Source of the DNA: Halomonas sp. CUBES01
GTDB lineage: Bacteria; Pseudomonadota; Gammaproteobacteria; Pseudomonadales; Halomonadaceae
Length of the DNA stretch: 64,000 bases
Direction: 5' to 3'
Assembly (NCBI RefSeq): GCF_020991005.1
Contig: NZ_JAJLLW010000001.1
Location: forward strand, 310,001 to 374,000
In this document: positions 24,612 to 32,919 of the stretch, one piece after another
Layout of the letters: each line of letters opens with the position of its first letter
Numbering within the stretch: the first letter of the stretch is position 1
Translations under genes and position numbers: made by a program
The notes under the pieces: generated by a model
Told to the model about the DNA's origin: nothing
The model's database searches: none
What the model saw: the letters and a program-made list of their open reading frames with translations, nothing else

Positions 24612-25364
24612 CTACCAGTGGTAGAGCAACGAGGCGCTGGTGGTGGTGTCGCTGCGTGTTTCGGCGTCCTCGGGGGGCTCGGAGTTGTGTTTGATCTCGT
24701 AGGAGAGGCGCAGCGACAGCTTTGAGTTAAGCCGCGCGGTCAGCGCCGTCAGTGAGCGTGAGGTCACGTTTTGCTGGGTATACTCCAGGGAGGCTTCCTG
24801 GCGGATATCGGCGTAGTCGGCAAACGACCAGCGGTAATCGAAGGCCGAGTAGGCGACCCCAAGCCGCTGGGTGCCATGCTCGCGTAGTCGGTCGTGGCGA
24901 TAACCCGGCCCGGCTTCCAGGGACAGCGCGTGGTTGTCGTTATCCAATAGTTGGCGGCCGTAGCCGCCGATGGCCGTCAACTGCTGGTCGTAACCGGCAA
25001 AACGGTCCTTCTCCCAGCGGGCAAAGCCAAACAGGTAGTGGGGGCCGTTGAAGTCGAAGCGCTCGCGGGCGGCGGCGACGTACTGCTCGGCGCTGGTATC
25101 GCCTTCCTTGCTGACATGACGAACCTCGCCGCGCAGCGAGTGGGTCAAGTCGCCGGTCAGCCACTGCAGGCGGGCTTTGCCGATCAGAGTTTCGCTGTTG
25201 GTGTTGCCGGTCAGCTGGTTATAGCCCAGTTCGGCATCGCCGCTGAAAACCGGAGCATCTTCGGGCGGGGGCGCAGGTGCCAGGAAAGGGCTGGCCAAGC
25301 CAGGCGCGCACCAGAGCCCGCCCAGCACGATGACAATCCCTCTTGCCCAGCCGCTGGTCAACAT
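24612..25364 (-). CDS. DUF481 (YdiY-like) outer-membrane protein
   Basis: The protein has 250 residues with a signal peptide (about 1-24, ending GLAS) and a predicted beta-barrel made of alternating strands ending in the C-terminal ASLLYHW, an outer-membrane insertion signal. The DUF481 start FSGDAELGYNQLTGNTNSET is clear. Homologues are described as salt-induced outer-membrane proteins; the role is unknown. It ends at a terminator about 140 nt downstream. Confidence 0.87.
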   Translation of the reverse strand: MLTSGWARGIVIVLGGLWCAPGLASPFLAPAPPPEDAPVFSGDAELGYNQLTGNTNSETLIGKARLQWLTGDLTHSLRGEVRHVSKEGDTSAEQYVAAARERFDFNGPHYLFGFARWEKDRFAGYDQQLTAIGGYGRQLLDNDNHALSLEAGPGYRHDRLREHGTQRLGVAYSAFDYRWSFADYADIRQEASLEYTQQNVTSRSLTALTARLNSKLSLRLSYEIKHNSEPPEDAETRSDTTTSASLLYHW

Positions 25365-25452
25365 ACCGCTCTCCTGATGTAATAGCCCAAGGCTCGCCGA
25401 TGGCCCGGTGTCAGGCGGCGAAGTTTAACGCCCTCCGTGCGGGCATGCCATA

Positions 25453-27177
25453 ATGACGCCGTTACCGCTTGTGAGTGCCGTCATGCCTGCCCCTCGTCCC
25501 AAGACCCTCGCCGAGCTTCAGCGTTGGCGCCGTCTGCGTACACGCCGCCGCTGGTACAAACGCAGCTTCCGCCTCCAGGTCATGGTGCTGGTGGGGCTGC
25601 TGCTGGCGGGTATGCTGTTGGCCCAGGGCACCTACCTGAATCACCGCAAGGCCGAGATCATCAGTACGCAAATGGGCGAGCGGGCCCTGGCGGTGGCCAA
25701 GACGGTCGCGTCAATGCCCGAACTGATCGATGCCTTTGACGACGAAAATCCCGCCAGTGTCATCCAGCCGATTGCCGAGCGTGTGCGACGTGAAACCGGC
25801 GCGCGGTACGTGGTGGTCGGCAATAACCAAAGCGTGCGCTATTCGCATCCGGTGCCCGAGCGTATCGGCCTGACCATGGTGGGCGGCGATAACGCTCGGG
25901 CCCTCGAGGAAGGGAAGTCGTATGTCTCCGAGGCGACCGGTACCCTGGGCACGGCCATGCGCGGCAAGACCCCGGTGCTCGACGAGGCGGGCAATATCAT
26001 CGGTATTGTCTCGGTCGGCTTTATGCTCGACCGCGTGGAAATGGATATCGCGCGTTACAACAGCCTGGGCTGGGGGCTGGTCGCGTTGATGATCGTACTG
26101 GGATTTGCCGGTGCCTACTGGCTTTCCCAGCATCTCAAGCGCGTCATTCTGGGGCTGGAACCCTACGAAATTGCCCGCCTGGCAATGGAGAAAGAGGCCA
26201 TCTTGCAGTCGATTCACGAAGGCATCCTGGCGGTCAATCGCGAAGGCCAGATTACCCTGGTCAACCAGCAGGCGCGGCGCTTTCTTGGCCTGGCCGATGC
26301 GCACATTCTGCTTGGTCAGCCGATTCGCGAGGTGGTGCCCAACTCGCGGCTGCTGGAAGTGCTCAAGAATGGGCAGCAGGAATTCGATGAGCAAATGTGG
26401 CTGGGCGACCACCCGGTGGTGGTCAACCGGGTGCCGATCATGCACGAAGGCGACATTGAGGGCGCGGTCGCGACCTTCCGCAGCCGCCGGGAGATTGTCG
26501 ACCTTTCCCATGCGCTGACTCAGGCCAGCCGGGATGTGGATATGCTGCGTGCCCAGGCGCACGAGTTTTCCAACAAGCTGTATACCATTTCCGGCCTGCT
26601 CCAGCTCAAGCGCGTCGATGAAGCGCTCAAGCTGATCCATCAGGAAACCGAGCGGGCTCAGGCGCAGATGAGCTTCTTGATGCGCAGCGTGGCCGATACA
26701 GTGCTCAGCGGCACGCTGATGGGCAAGCTGACCCGCGCCCGTGAGCTCGGCGTCACCCTGGAGATCGACGAGCAAAGCTCGCTTGACTGCCCGTTAACGC
26801 CGACCGGCCAGGAGGTCATGATGAGCGTGGTCGGCAACCTGCTGGATAACGCCTGCCACGCCGCCCTTAACGGGCTGAATGACCCGCCCCGCGTGCGCCT
26901 GTTTTTTACTGACCTGGGTGAGCAGCTGTTGATCGAGGTCGAAGACAACGGCACCGGCGTGCCGCCTGAAAACGTCGACTCGATTTTCAGCGAAGGCTTC
27001 TCGACCAAGACAGGCCAGCATCAGGGCATTGGCCTGGCGTTGGTGGCGCGGCTGTGTCGTCAGCATGGCGGCACGGTTACGCTGGAAGACGGCGAGCTGG
27101 GCGGTGCCTGCTTTATCGCCGTACTGGATCGTTCGCTGTGTGCCCGCGGAGACCCGCCATCGCCAGTGGTAAGCTAA
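25453..27177 (+). CDS. CitA/DcuS-type sensor histidine kinase
   Basis: This is a membrane sensor of 574 residues. TM1 lies at about 32-52, a periplasmic sCache-like ligand domain at about 55-200, and TM2 at about 205-227. A PAS domain follows at about 245-345. The SpoOB-type H box AQAHEFSNKLYTISGLLQ carries the phosphorylated His, and the ATPase domain ends with GNLLDNACHAA and GIGLALVARLCRQHGG. Family members sense citrate or C4-dicarboxylates. ATG 25483 is an alternative start. It precedes its response regulator and the tctCBA carrier, which it probably controls. Confidence 0.9.
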   Translation: MTPLPLVSAVMPAPRPKTLAELQRWRRLRTRRRWYKRSFRLQVMVLVGLLLAGMLLAQGTYLNHRKAEIISTQMGERALAVAKTVASMPELIDAFDDENPASVIQPIAERVRRETGARYVVVGNNQSVRYSHPVPERIGLTMVGGDNARALEEGKSYVSEATGTLGTAMRGKTPVLDEAGNIIGIVSVGFMLDRVEMDIARYNSLGWGLVALMIVLGFAGAYWLSQHLKRVILGLEPYEIARLAMEKEAILQSIHEGILAVNREGQITLVNQQARRFLGLADAHILLGQPIREVVPNSRLLEVLKNGQQEFDEQMWLGDHPVVVNRVPIMHEGDIEGAVATFRSRREIVDLSHALTQASRDVDMLRAQAHEFSNKLYTISGLLQLKRVDEALKLIHQETERAQAQMSFLMRSVADTVLSGTLMGKLTRARELGVTLEIDEQSSLDCPLTPTGQEVMMSVVGNLLDNACHAALNGLNDPPRVRLFFTDLGEQLLIEVEDNGTGVPPENVDSIFSEGFSTKTGQHQGIGLALVARLCRQHGGTVTLEDGELGGACFIAVLDRSLCARGDPPSPVVS

Positions 27178-27234
27178 GCAGCCTGTGATTAACGAATAGT
27201 AATAATGACATTATCGCAGCAAAAAGGGAGCGTC

Positions 27235-27966
27235 ATGTCGGCAAACGACTACGGTATTCTGGTGGTGGAGGACGACTTTCGCATTGCCGATATCCACCGC
27301 GCGTTTATCGAGCAGAGCGAAGGGTTCGAGGTGGTCGCCGTGGCCCGCAACGGGGCCGAAGCATGTGAGAAAATGGCCCGCCACGCCGCCGCCATTCAAC
27401 TGGTGCTGCTGGATGCGTATCTGCCCGACGTGGAAGGCCTAGAGTTGCTCTGGGCGCTGCGTCGCGATTACGTTCAGGTGGATATCGTCATGGTAACCGC
27501 CGCGCGTGAAGTGGACACCATCAGCGAGGCACTGCGTGGCGGGGTATTTGACTACCTGATCAAACCCATCGAGGCCAGCCGCATGCAGCAGATGCTGGCG
27601 CGTTTCCGCCGCGAGCGGGCAGCCCTTGCCTGCCGCAACGAAATGAGCCAGGCCGAACTCGATCAGGTGCTGTCCCGCGCGCAGCCGGTGGACACGGGCC
27701 TGGCCAGCGGGCGAAGCTTGCCTAAAGGCATCGACCGTCTGACCTTACGCTCGGTGGTCGAAGCGCTCAAGGACGCCCGCCAGCCCCTGGCCGCCACCCA
27801 GGTAGCGCATGCCATGGGGGCCAGTCGCTCCACCGCGCGGCGCTATCTGGAATTTCTGGTATCGGTGCAAGTGGTCGACGCGGAATTGGGCTACGGTGAT
27901 GTAGGTAGGCCCGAACGACGTTACCGTTTGCAGACGGATCCCAACGGGTGGCTGGAAGGCCTGTGA
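27235..27966 (+). CDS. CitB/DpiA-type response regulator
   Basis: This is the partner regulator, 243 residues from ATG 27235, which has GGGAG upstream; an ATG at 27205 lacks one. The receiver domain shows the acidic pair VVEDDF, the phospho-acceptor in LVLLDAYLPDVEGLELLW, and Lys in DYLIKPIEASRM. The C-terminal HTH is the CitB type (LAATQVAHAMGASRSTARRY). The 164-nt gap to tctC carries GTGAACA repeats that are candidate binding sites. Confidence 0.9.
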   Translation: MSANDYGILVVEDDFRIADIHRAFIEQSEGFEVVAVARNGAEACEKMARHAAAIQLVLLDAYLPDVEGLELLWALRRDYVQVDIVMVTAAREVDTISEALRGGVFDYLIKPIEASRMQQMLARFRRERAALACRNEMSQAELDQVLSRAQPVDTGLASGRSLPKGIDRLTLRSVVEALKDARQPLAATQVAHAMGASRSTARRYLEFLVSVQVVDAELGYGDVGRPERRYRLQTDPNGWLEGL

Positions 27967-28039
27967 ACAGGCGCTGTAAAGCGTTCGTGAACACAATGAG
28001 CAAAATGCTCACAATGCGCTTTTTGTGTTTTATGTTCAC
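27963..28039 (+). promoter_or_regulatory. GTGAACA repeats upstream of tctC
   Basis: GTGAACA occurs at 27963-27969 and 27987-27993 (24 bp apart), and inverted as TGTTCAC at 28033-28039. A separate palindrome TGAGCA-AAA-TGCTCA lies at 27997-28011. These are plausible sites for the CitB-type regulator encoded just upstream. Confidence 0.4.
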
Positions 28040-28130
28040 AAGCTTGTCGCCCGGGGCTGCATTCTTCTAACGTTCGCAGCGTGAAGCACCACGCATCACC
28101 ACAATAATAGATCGACACGTGGAGAACGCT

Positions 28131-29135
28131 ATGACTCGCAAGACTTCCCTTACATACGTCACTCTGATGGCCCTTCCTTTGGCGGCGATCAGCACCTTTT
28201 CCAGCACGGCCAGCGCTTTCGAACCCGAAGGCAAGGTCGAGTGCATCGCCCCGTCCGACCCTGGTGGCGGCTGGGATTTTACCTGCCGTAGCGTGGGTAA
28301 CGTGATGCAGGAGCTGGATATCGTCCCGGCCAATGTGCAGACCGTCAATATGGCGGGTGCCGGCGGTGGTGTGGCCTTTGCTCATACCGTCAGCAAGCGC
28401 GCCGGCGATGATCATCTGCTGGTAGCGGCGTCAACGGCCACCACCACGCGTCTGGCCCAAGGGCAGTTTCCGGATTTGAACGCCGACCAGGTCAACTGGG
28501 TTGGCGCGCTTGGGGCCGACTACGGGATCATCGCCGTGGCCGATGACTCCGAGTTCGACGACCTCAACGACCTGATGGACTCGCTCAAGGAAGACCCGCG
28601 CAGCGTCAAGTTCGCCGGCGGTAGCGCCAAGGGCGGCTGGGACCATCTGAAAGTGCTGATTGCCGCTCAGGCGGCGGATGTCGAAGCACTGCCGCGCATC
28701 CCTTATCTGTCGTACAACAACGGCGGCGAAGCCTTGACCCAGGTGATCGGTGGGCACGTTGACGCCTTTACCGGCGATATCACCGAAGCCCAGGGGTTCA
28801 TGGAGTCCGGCGACCTGCGTGTCCTCGCGGTGCTCTCCGAAGAGCGCCTGCCCGGCGATCTGTCTGATATCCCCACCGCTCGTGAGCAGGGCATCGATGC
28901 GTTGGGTCCCAACTGGCGCGGCTTCTATATGCCGAAGGATATCTCCGAAGAGGCTGAGACCTACTGGACCGACGCCATGGACACCATCTACGAGAGCGAT
29001 GAGTGGAAAAACGTCATGACGCAGAACGGCTTGATGCCATTCCACATGACCGCCGGTGAGTTCGAAGACTTCGTGCTCAATCAAATCGACGAAATTGAGC
29101 AACTGTCCAAAGACATCGGGTTGATTCAGGAATGA
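28131..29135 (+). CDS. tctC: Tripartite tricarboxylate transporter binding protein TctC
   Basis: This is a periplasmic solute-binding protein of the Bug/TctC family, 334 residues from ATG 28131 with GTGGAG just upstream. The signal peptide ends STASAF. Family landmarks are PSDPGGGWDFTCRSVG, where other members have PGGGxD for carboxylate binding, and GSAKGGWDHLKVL. The ligand is probably citrate or a related acid but cannot be read from sequence. It overlaps tctB as ATGA. Confidence 0.92.
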   Translation: MTRKTSLTYVTLMALPLAAISTFSSTASAFEPEGKVECIAPSDPGGGWDFTCRSVGNVMQELDIVPANVQTVNMAGAGGGVAFAHTVSKRAGDDHLLVAASTATTTRLAQGQFPDLNADQVNWVGALGADYGIIAVADDSEFDDLNDLMDSLKEDPRSVKFAGGSAKGGWDHLKVLIAAQAADVEALPRIPYLSYNNGGEALTQVIGGHVDAFTGDITEAQGFMESGDLRVLAVLSEERLPGDLSDIPTAREQGIDALGPNWRGFYMPKDISEEAETYWTDAMDTIYESDEWKNVMTQNGLMPFHMTAGEFEDFVLNQIDEIEQLSKDIGLIQE

Positions 29136-29584
29136 CCTTCAACGACCGCATCTTTGGGGTTCTGATGATCGTCCTGGCCGTGGCATACGGCTGGGGCGCG
29201 ACTCAGTTCCCGGAGCCGTTTGGTGGGGCCGAGTCCGTCGGCCCCGATACGTTTCCCCTATTGCTGGCGGTGGTGCTGGTGCTTTCCAGCCTTTACATGA
29301 TCGTGCGTCCGGACCCTGACCACGCGTGGCCCTGGAGCCGTACCGGTATCGAGCTGATCGTCGCCGTGGTGGTGTTGATCCTCTATGCTTTGCTGCTGCA
29401 GCCGTTAGGCTTCGTGATCAGTACGACGCTGGCCGTGGGCACGCTCTGCTGGCGCATGGGCGCGCGACCCCTCAACGCTTACCTCACCGGCGCCGTGTCC
29501 GGCGTGGTGGTGTACTTTCTATTCAGTTTTGCGCTGGATCTCGCCTTGCCGCTGGGCGTGCTGTCCTTCCTGGAGGTGAACTGA
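29132..29584 (+). CDS. tctB: Tripartite tricarboxylate transporter small subunit TctB
   Basis: This is a 150-residue membrane subunit with four hydrophobic segments (about 5-25, 38-55, 75-115 and 122-145), the usual TctB layout. The N-terminal FPEPFGGAESVGPDTFPLLL is typical. It overlaps both tctC and tctA by a few nucleotides. Confidence 0.9.
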   Translation: MTFNDRIFGVLMIVLAVAYGWGATQFPEPFGGAESVGPDTFPLLLAVVLVLSSLYMIVRPDPDHAWPWSRTGIELIVAVVVLILYALLLQPLGFVISTTLAVGTLCWRMGARPLNAYLTGAVSGVVVYFLFSFALDLALPLGVLSFLEVN

Positions 29585-31110
29585 TGGAAACGCTCGGTTT
29601 TCTGATGGACGGTTTTGGCGTGGCGCTTCAGCCCCATAACCTGATGTTCGCGCTCCTGGGGGCGTTTCTGGGCACCTTGATTGGCGCCTTGCCTGGGCTG
29701 GGCCCGGCCAACGGCGTGGCCATTCTTATTCCACTGGCGTTCAGCCTGGGGCTCGCCCCCGAAACCGCCCTGATCATGCTGACGTCAGTATACGCGGGTG
29801 CCATGTACGGCGGGCGTATCTCGTCGATTCTGCTCAATATTCCCGGCGATGAGCCGGCCATGATGACCTGCCTTGACGGCTATCCCATGGCCCAGAAGGG
29901 CAAGGCGGCCGAGGCGCTGGCCATTTCCGCGATTGCGTCCTTCATCGGTAGCCTGGTGGCCACCGTGGGTTTGATCCTGCTCGCGCCGCTGCTGGCCAAT
30001 TTCGCCCTGACGTTTGGCCCGGCGGAATATTTCGCGCTCTTCCTGCTGGCGTTTGCCACCCTGGGCGGCATTACCGGCAAGAACCCGATCAAGACGGTGG
30101 TGGCCGCGTGTATCGGCCTGATGATCGCCACCGTGGGGATCGACAACACCGGTGTGCAGCGCTACACCTTCGGCGTGCTCGAGCTATACGAAGGCGTGGA
30201 CTTCATCATCGCCATCGTCGGCCTGTTCGCCATTTCCGAGCTGATGTTCTTCATCGAAGACCGCGCCGGGGGGGGTAAGGAAAAGATGAAGGTCAACAAG
30301 CTCACCCTCACCTGGCGGGAAATTCGCGAGATTCTGCCTTCGAGTCTGCGGGGCGGCGTACTGGGCTTCATCGCAGGTGTTCTGCCGGGCGCCGGCGCGT
30401 CGCTGGGTAGCTTTATCGGCTATACCCTGGAAAAGAAGGTCGTCGGCAAGAAGGGCTATTTTGGCAAGGGTGACCCGCGCGGCGTGGCGGGTCCCGAGGC
30501 GGGCAACAACGGTGCCTCCAGCGGTGCCTTGGTGCCCATGCTGACCCTGGGCGTGCCGGGTAGCGGTACTACGGCGGTCCTTCTGGCGCTGTTGATCTCG
30601 CTCAACATTACCCCGGGGCCGTTGATGTTCACCCAGAACGCCGACATCGTCTGGGGCGTCATCGCGGCGCTGTTGATCGGTAACTTCCTGCTGCTGGTGC
30701 TCAACATCCCGCTGGTGGGGATCTTCGTCAAGCTGCTGTCGGTGCCCCCGATGTACCTGTTGCCGATTGTCACCATGATTGCCTTCGTGGGTATCTACTC
30801 GATCAGCAACACCACCTTCGATCTGTACTTCATGGTGGCCTTCGGGGTGGGCGGCTATATCCTGCGCAAGCTGGAGATACCGCTGGTGCCGGTCATTCTT
30901 GGCCTGCTGCTGGGGCCGGAGATGGAGAAGAACCTGCGCCATGCCATGGATATCTCCGACGGTGACTGGATGATTCTGTGGGACAGCGGCCTGGCCATCG
31001 GCCTGTGGGTCTTTGCCGGACTGGGCCTGATCCTGCCCTATATCATTGGCCCGCTGCTGCGCCGCCGGATGCAGAACCCCATTGAAGAAGGTACGCCTGG
31101 CAGCGATTGA
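29584..31110 (+). CDS. tctA: Tripartite tricarboxylate transporter large subunit TctA
   Basis: This is a 508-residue permease with about 11-12 hydrophobic segments. Family signatures include GALPGLGPANGVAILIPLAF near residue 34 and the second GVLPGAGASLGSFIGYTLEK near residue 264. The ATG at 29584 shares its A with the tctB stop; the frame stays open upstream but without similarity. It is the last gene of the operon, followed by a strong terminator. Confidence 0.93.
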   Translation: METLGFLMDGFGVALQPHNLMFALLGAFLGTLIGALPGLGPANGVAILIPLAFSLGLAPETALIMLTSVYAGAMYGGRISSILLNIPGDEPAMMTCLDGYPMAQKGKAAEALAISAIASFIGSLVATVGLILLAPLLANFALTFGPAEYFALFLLAFATLGGITGKNPIKTVVAACIGLMIATVGIDNTGVQRYTFGVLELYEGVDFIIAIVGLFAISELMFFIEDRAGGGKEKMKVNKLTLTWREIREILPSSLRGGVLGFIAGVLPGAGASLGSFIGYTLEKKVVGKKGYFGKGDPRGVAGPEAGNNGASSGALVPMLTLGVPGSGTTAVLLALLISLNITPGPLMFTQNADIVWGVIAALLIGNFLLLVLNIPLVGIFVKLLSVPPMYLLPIVTMIAFVGIYSISNTTFDLYFMVAFGVGGYILRKLEIPLVPVILGLLLGPEMEKNLRHAMDISDGDWMILWDSGLAIGLWVFAGLGLILPYIIGPLLRRRMQNPIEEGTPGSD

Positions 31111-31135
31111 TCGCGACCGTAAGCAAGCCTGAAAG

Positions 31136-31169
31136 CGGGGCGCCGACGGCAGTCGGTGCCCCGTTTTTT
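31136..31169 (+). terminator. Terminator of the tctCBA operon
   Basis: CGGGGCGCCGAC-GGCA-GTCGGTGCCCCG (one G-U pair) is followed by six Ts. Confidence 0.88.
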
Positions 31170-31194
31170 ATGGTCATGAATCAGAAAACAATGC

Positions 31195-31274
31195 TGCGCA
31201 CTCGTGGTGCACTGAAGGGTATGGGTGCATTGTGAGCGCGCACGAATCGATGTCGTGTGCGTCATGGTAGTGCG
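31195..31274 (+). promoter_or_regulatory. Three tandem NtrC-like enhancer sites upstream of urtA
   Basis: Three dyads of the form TGC-N11-GCA lie in a row: TGCGC-N7-GTGCA (31195-31211), TGCAT-N7-GCGCA (31226-31242) and TGCGT-N7-GTGCG (31258-31274). Their centres are 31 and 32 bp apart, three helical turns, as in the tandem NtrC enhancer of glnA. They lie about 100-175 bp upstream of the predicted start of transcription. The third site is one base off in its outer half. Confidence 0.6.
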
Positions 31275-31349
31275 TATGGGACGACGCAGGTTTTTTAGAA
31301 TCAACTTAAGTAACTGATTATGCTTTTATAAGCCGTTTATGTGCCAATT

Positions 31350-31365
31350 TGGCGCAACCCTTGCA
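31350..31365 (+). promoter_or_regulatory. Sigma-54 promoter of urtABCDE
   Basis: TGGCGC-AACCC-TTGCA matches the -24/-12 consensus except for one A-to-G change, with exact spacing. Transcription would start near 31377, giving a leader of about 84 nt. The whole 344-nt gap between tctA and urtA is accounted for by the terminator, the NtrC-like sites, this promoter and the leader. Confidence 0.78.
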
Positions 31366-31460
31366 AAACACTTGTTGCTAGTGGACGTGTCCCGGCGCTT
31401 GGCGTTGGCACACGAGGCCAATAAACAAGCCCCCAGCATAAGGGGTGCAAGGAGATGCAA

Positions 31461-32804
31461 GTGACCACTTTCCTACGCAAGACACACCCGACAACCTCTC
31501 GACTGTTCACCACTGCTCTGCTCGGCGCCGCCGTGATGGGGGCCAGCGCTCAGACCTTCGCCCAGGAAGACGACCCGATCAAGGTCGGTATCCTGCACTC
31601 GCTGTCCGGCACCATGGCGATCAGCGAGACGGTGCTCAAGGACACCGTCGAGATGCTGATCGAGCAGCAGAACGAAGCCGGTGGCCTGCTGGGTCGCGAG
31701 ATCGAGCCGGTGGTCGTCGACCCTGCCTCCGACTGGCCGCTGTTTGCCGAGCGCGCCCGTGAGCTGCTCGAACAGGAAGAGGTCGATGTCATCTTCGGCA
31801 ACTGGACCTCGGTATCGCGCAAGTCGGTATTGCCGGTGGTTGAAGAACTCAATGGTTTGTTGTTCTACCCGGTGCAGTACGAAGGCGAAGAGTCCTCGGA
31901 AAACGTCTTCTACACCGGCGCCGCCCCCAACCAGCAGGCGATCCCGGCGGTCAACTACCTGCATGACCTGGTCGGCGTCGAGCGCTGGGTCCTGGCGGGT
32001 ACCGACTACGTCTATCCGCGCACCACTAACCGTATCCTGGAAGCCTACCTGAAAGAAGAATTTGGCGTGGCCGACGAAGACATCATGGTCAACTACACGC
32101 CCTTTGGTCACTCGGACTGGCAGAACATCGTCTCGGAAATCGGCCGTTTCGGCAGCGAAGGCAAGAAAACCGCGGTGGTCTCCACCGTTAACGGCGATGC
32201 CAACGTGCCGTTCTACCGCGAGCTGGGGAACCAGGGTATCGATGCGGCCGATATTCCCGTCGTCGCCTTCTCGGTGGGCGAGCAGGAACTCACCGGGATT
32301 GATACCGGACCGTTGGTTGGCCACCTGGCCGCCTGGAACTATTTCATGAGCGTGGATACCGACGCCAACTACGACTTCATCGACGCCTGGCTTGAGCATA
32401 CCGGCGAAGACGACGCCGTGACCAACGACCCGATGGAAGCCCACTACATCGGCTTCAACATGTGGGTAGAAGCGGTTCAGAAAGCCGGTACCACCGATGT
32501 GGACGCGGTCAAAGATGCCATCATCGGCGTGACCGTGCCAAACCTGTCGGGCGGTTCGGCCGCGATGATGCCCAACCACCACATCACCAAACCGGTCATG
32601 ATCGGGGAAATTCAGGACAACGGCCAGTTCGCCGTGGTTTGGCAAACGCCGTCTACCGTGGCGGGCGATGCCTGGTCGGACTACCTGCCCGGTTCGCGTG
32701 ATTTGATCAGCGACTGGCGCAAGCCTATGGAATGCGGCAACTACAACGTGGCGGAAAACCGCTGCATGGGTAGCGATGCCGAAGAAGCGCTTGCCGAGGA
32801 CTGA
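31461..32804 (+). CDS. urtA: Urea ABC transporter binding protein UrtA
   Basis: This is the periplasmic urea-binding protein, 447 residues from GTG 31461. AAGGAG (31449-31454) lies 6 nt before this GTG but directly abuts the ATG at 31455, so the GTG is the better start. The signal peptide ends TFAQ. The UrtA pattern is strong: IKVGILHSLSGTMAISETVL, the urea-site region FYPVQYEGEESSENVFYTG, and GTDYVYPRTTNRIL. It is first in urtABCDE, with a stem-loop just after the stop. Confidence 0.95.
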   Translation: MTTFLRKTHPTTSRLFTTALLGAAVMGASAQTFAQEDDPIKVGILHSLSGTMAISETVLKDTVEMLIEQQNEAGGLLGREIEPVVVDPASDWPLFAERARELLEQEEVDVIFGNWTSVSRKSVLPVVEELNGLLFYPVQYEGEESSENVFYTGAAPNQQAIPAVNYLHDLVGVERWVLAGTDYVYPRTTNRILEAYLKEEFGVADEDIMVNYTPFGHSDWQNIVSEIGRFGSEGKKTAVVSTVNGDANVPFYRELGNQGIDAADIPVVAFSVGEQELTGIDTGPLVGHLAAWNYFMSVDTDANYDFIDAWLEHTGEDDAVTNDPMEAHYIGFNMWVEAVQKAGTTDVDAVKDAIIGVTVPNLSGGSAAMMPNHHITKPVMIGEIQDNGQFAVVWQTPSTVAGDAWSDYLPGSRDLISDWRKPMECGNYNVAENRCMGSDAEEALAED

Positions 32805-32811
32805 TAGACCC

Positions 32812-32831
32812 GGGGCGGCGCAAGCCGCCCC
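32812..32831 (+). other. Intercistronic stem-loop between urtA and urtB
   Basis: GGGGCGGC-GCAA-GCCGCCCC is a perfect 8-bp stem with a GCAA tetraloop and no T tract. It probably stabilises the upstream urtA mRNA and allows partial read-through, giving more binding protein than permease. Confidence 0.6.
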
Positions 32832-32919
32832 ATCGTTTCACCTCAACACCTTATTCATTCACCTGTGCGCTGGCCGATGAATGGCAGCGTGCAGGGCACG
32901 CCACTCAAAGGACTCACCC

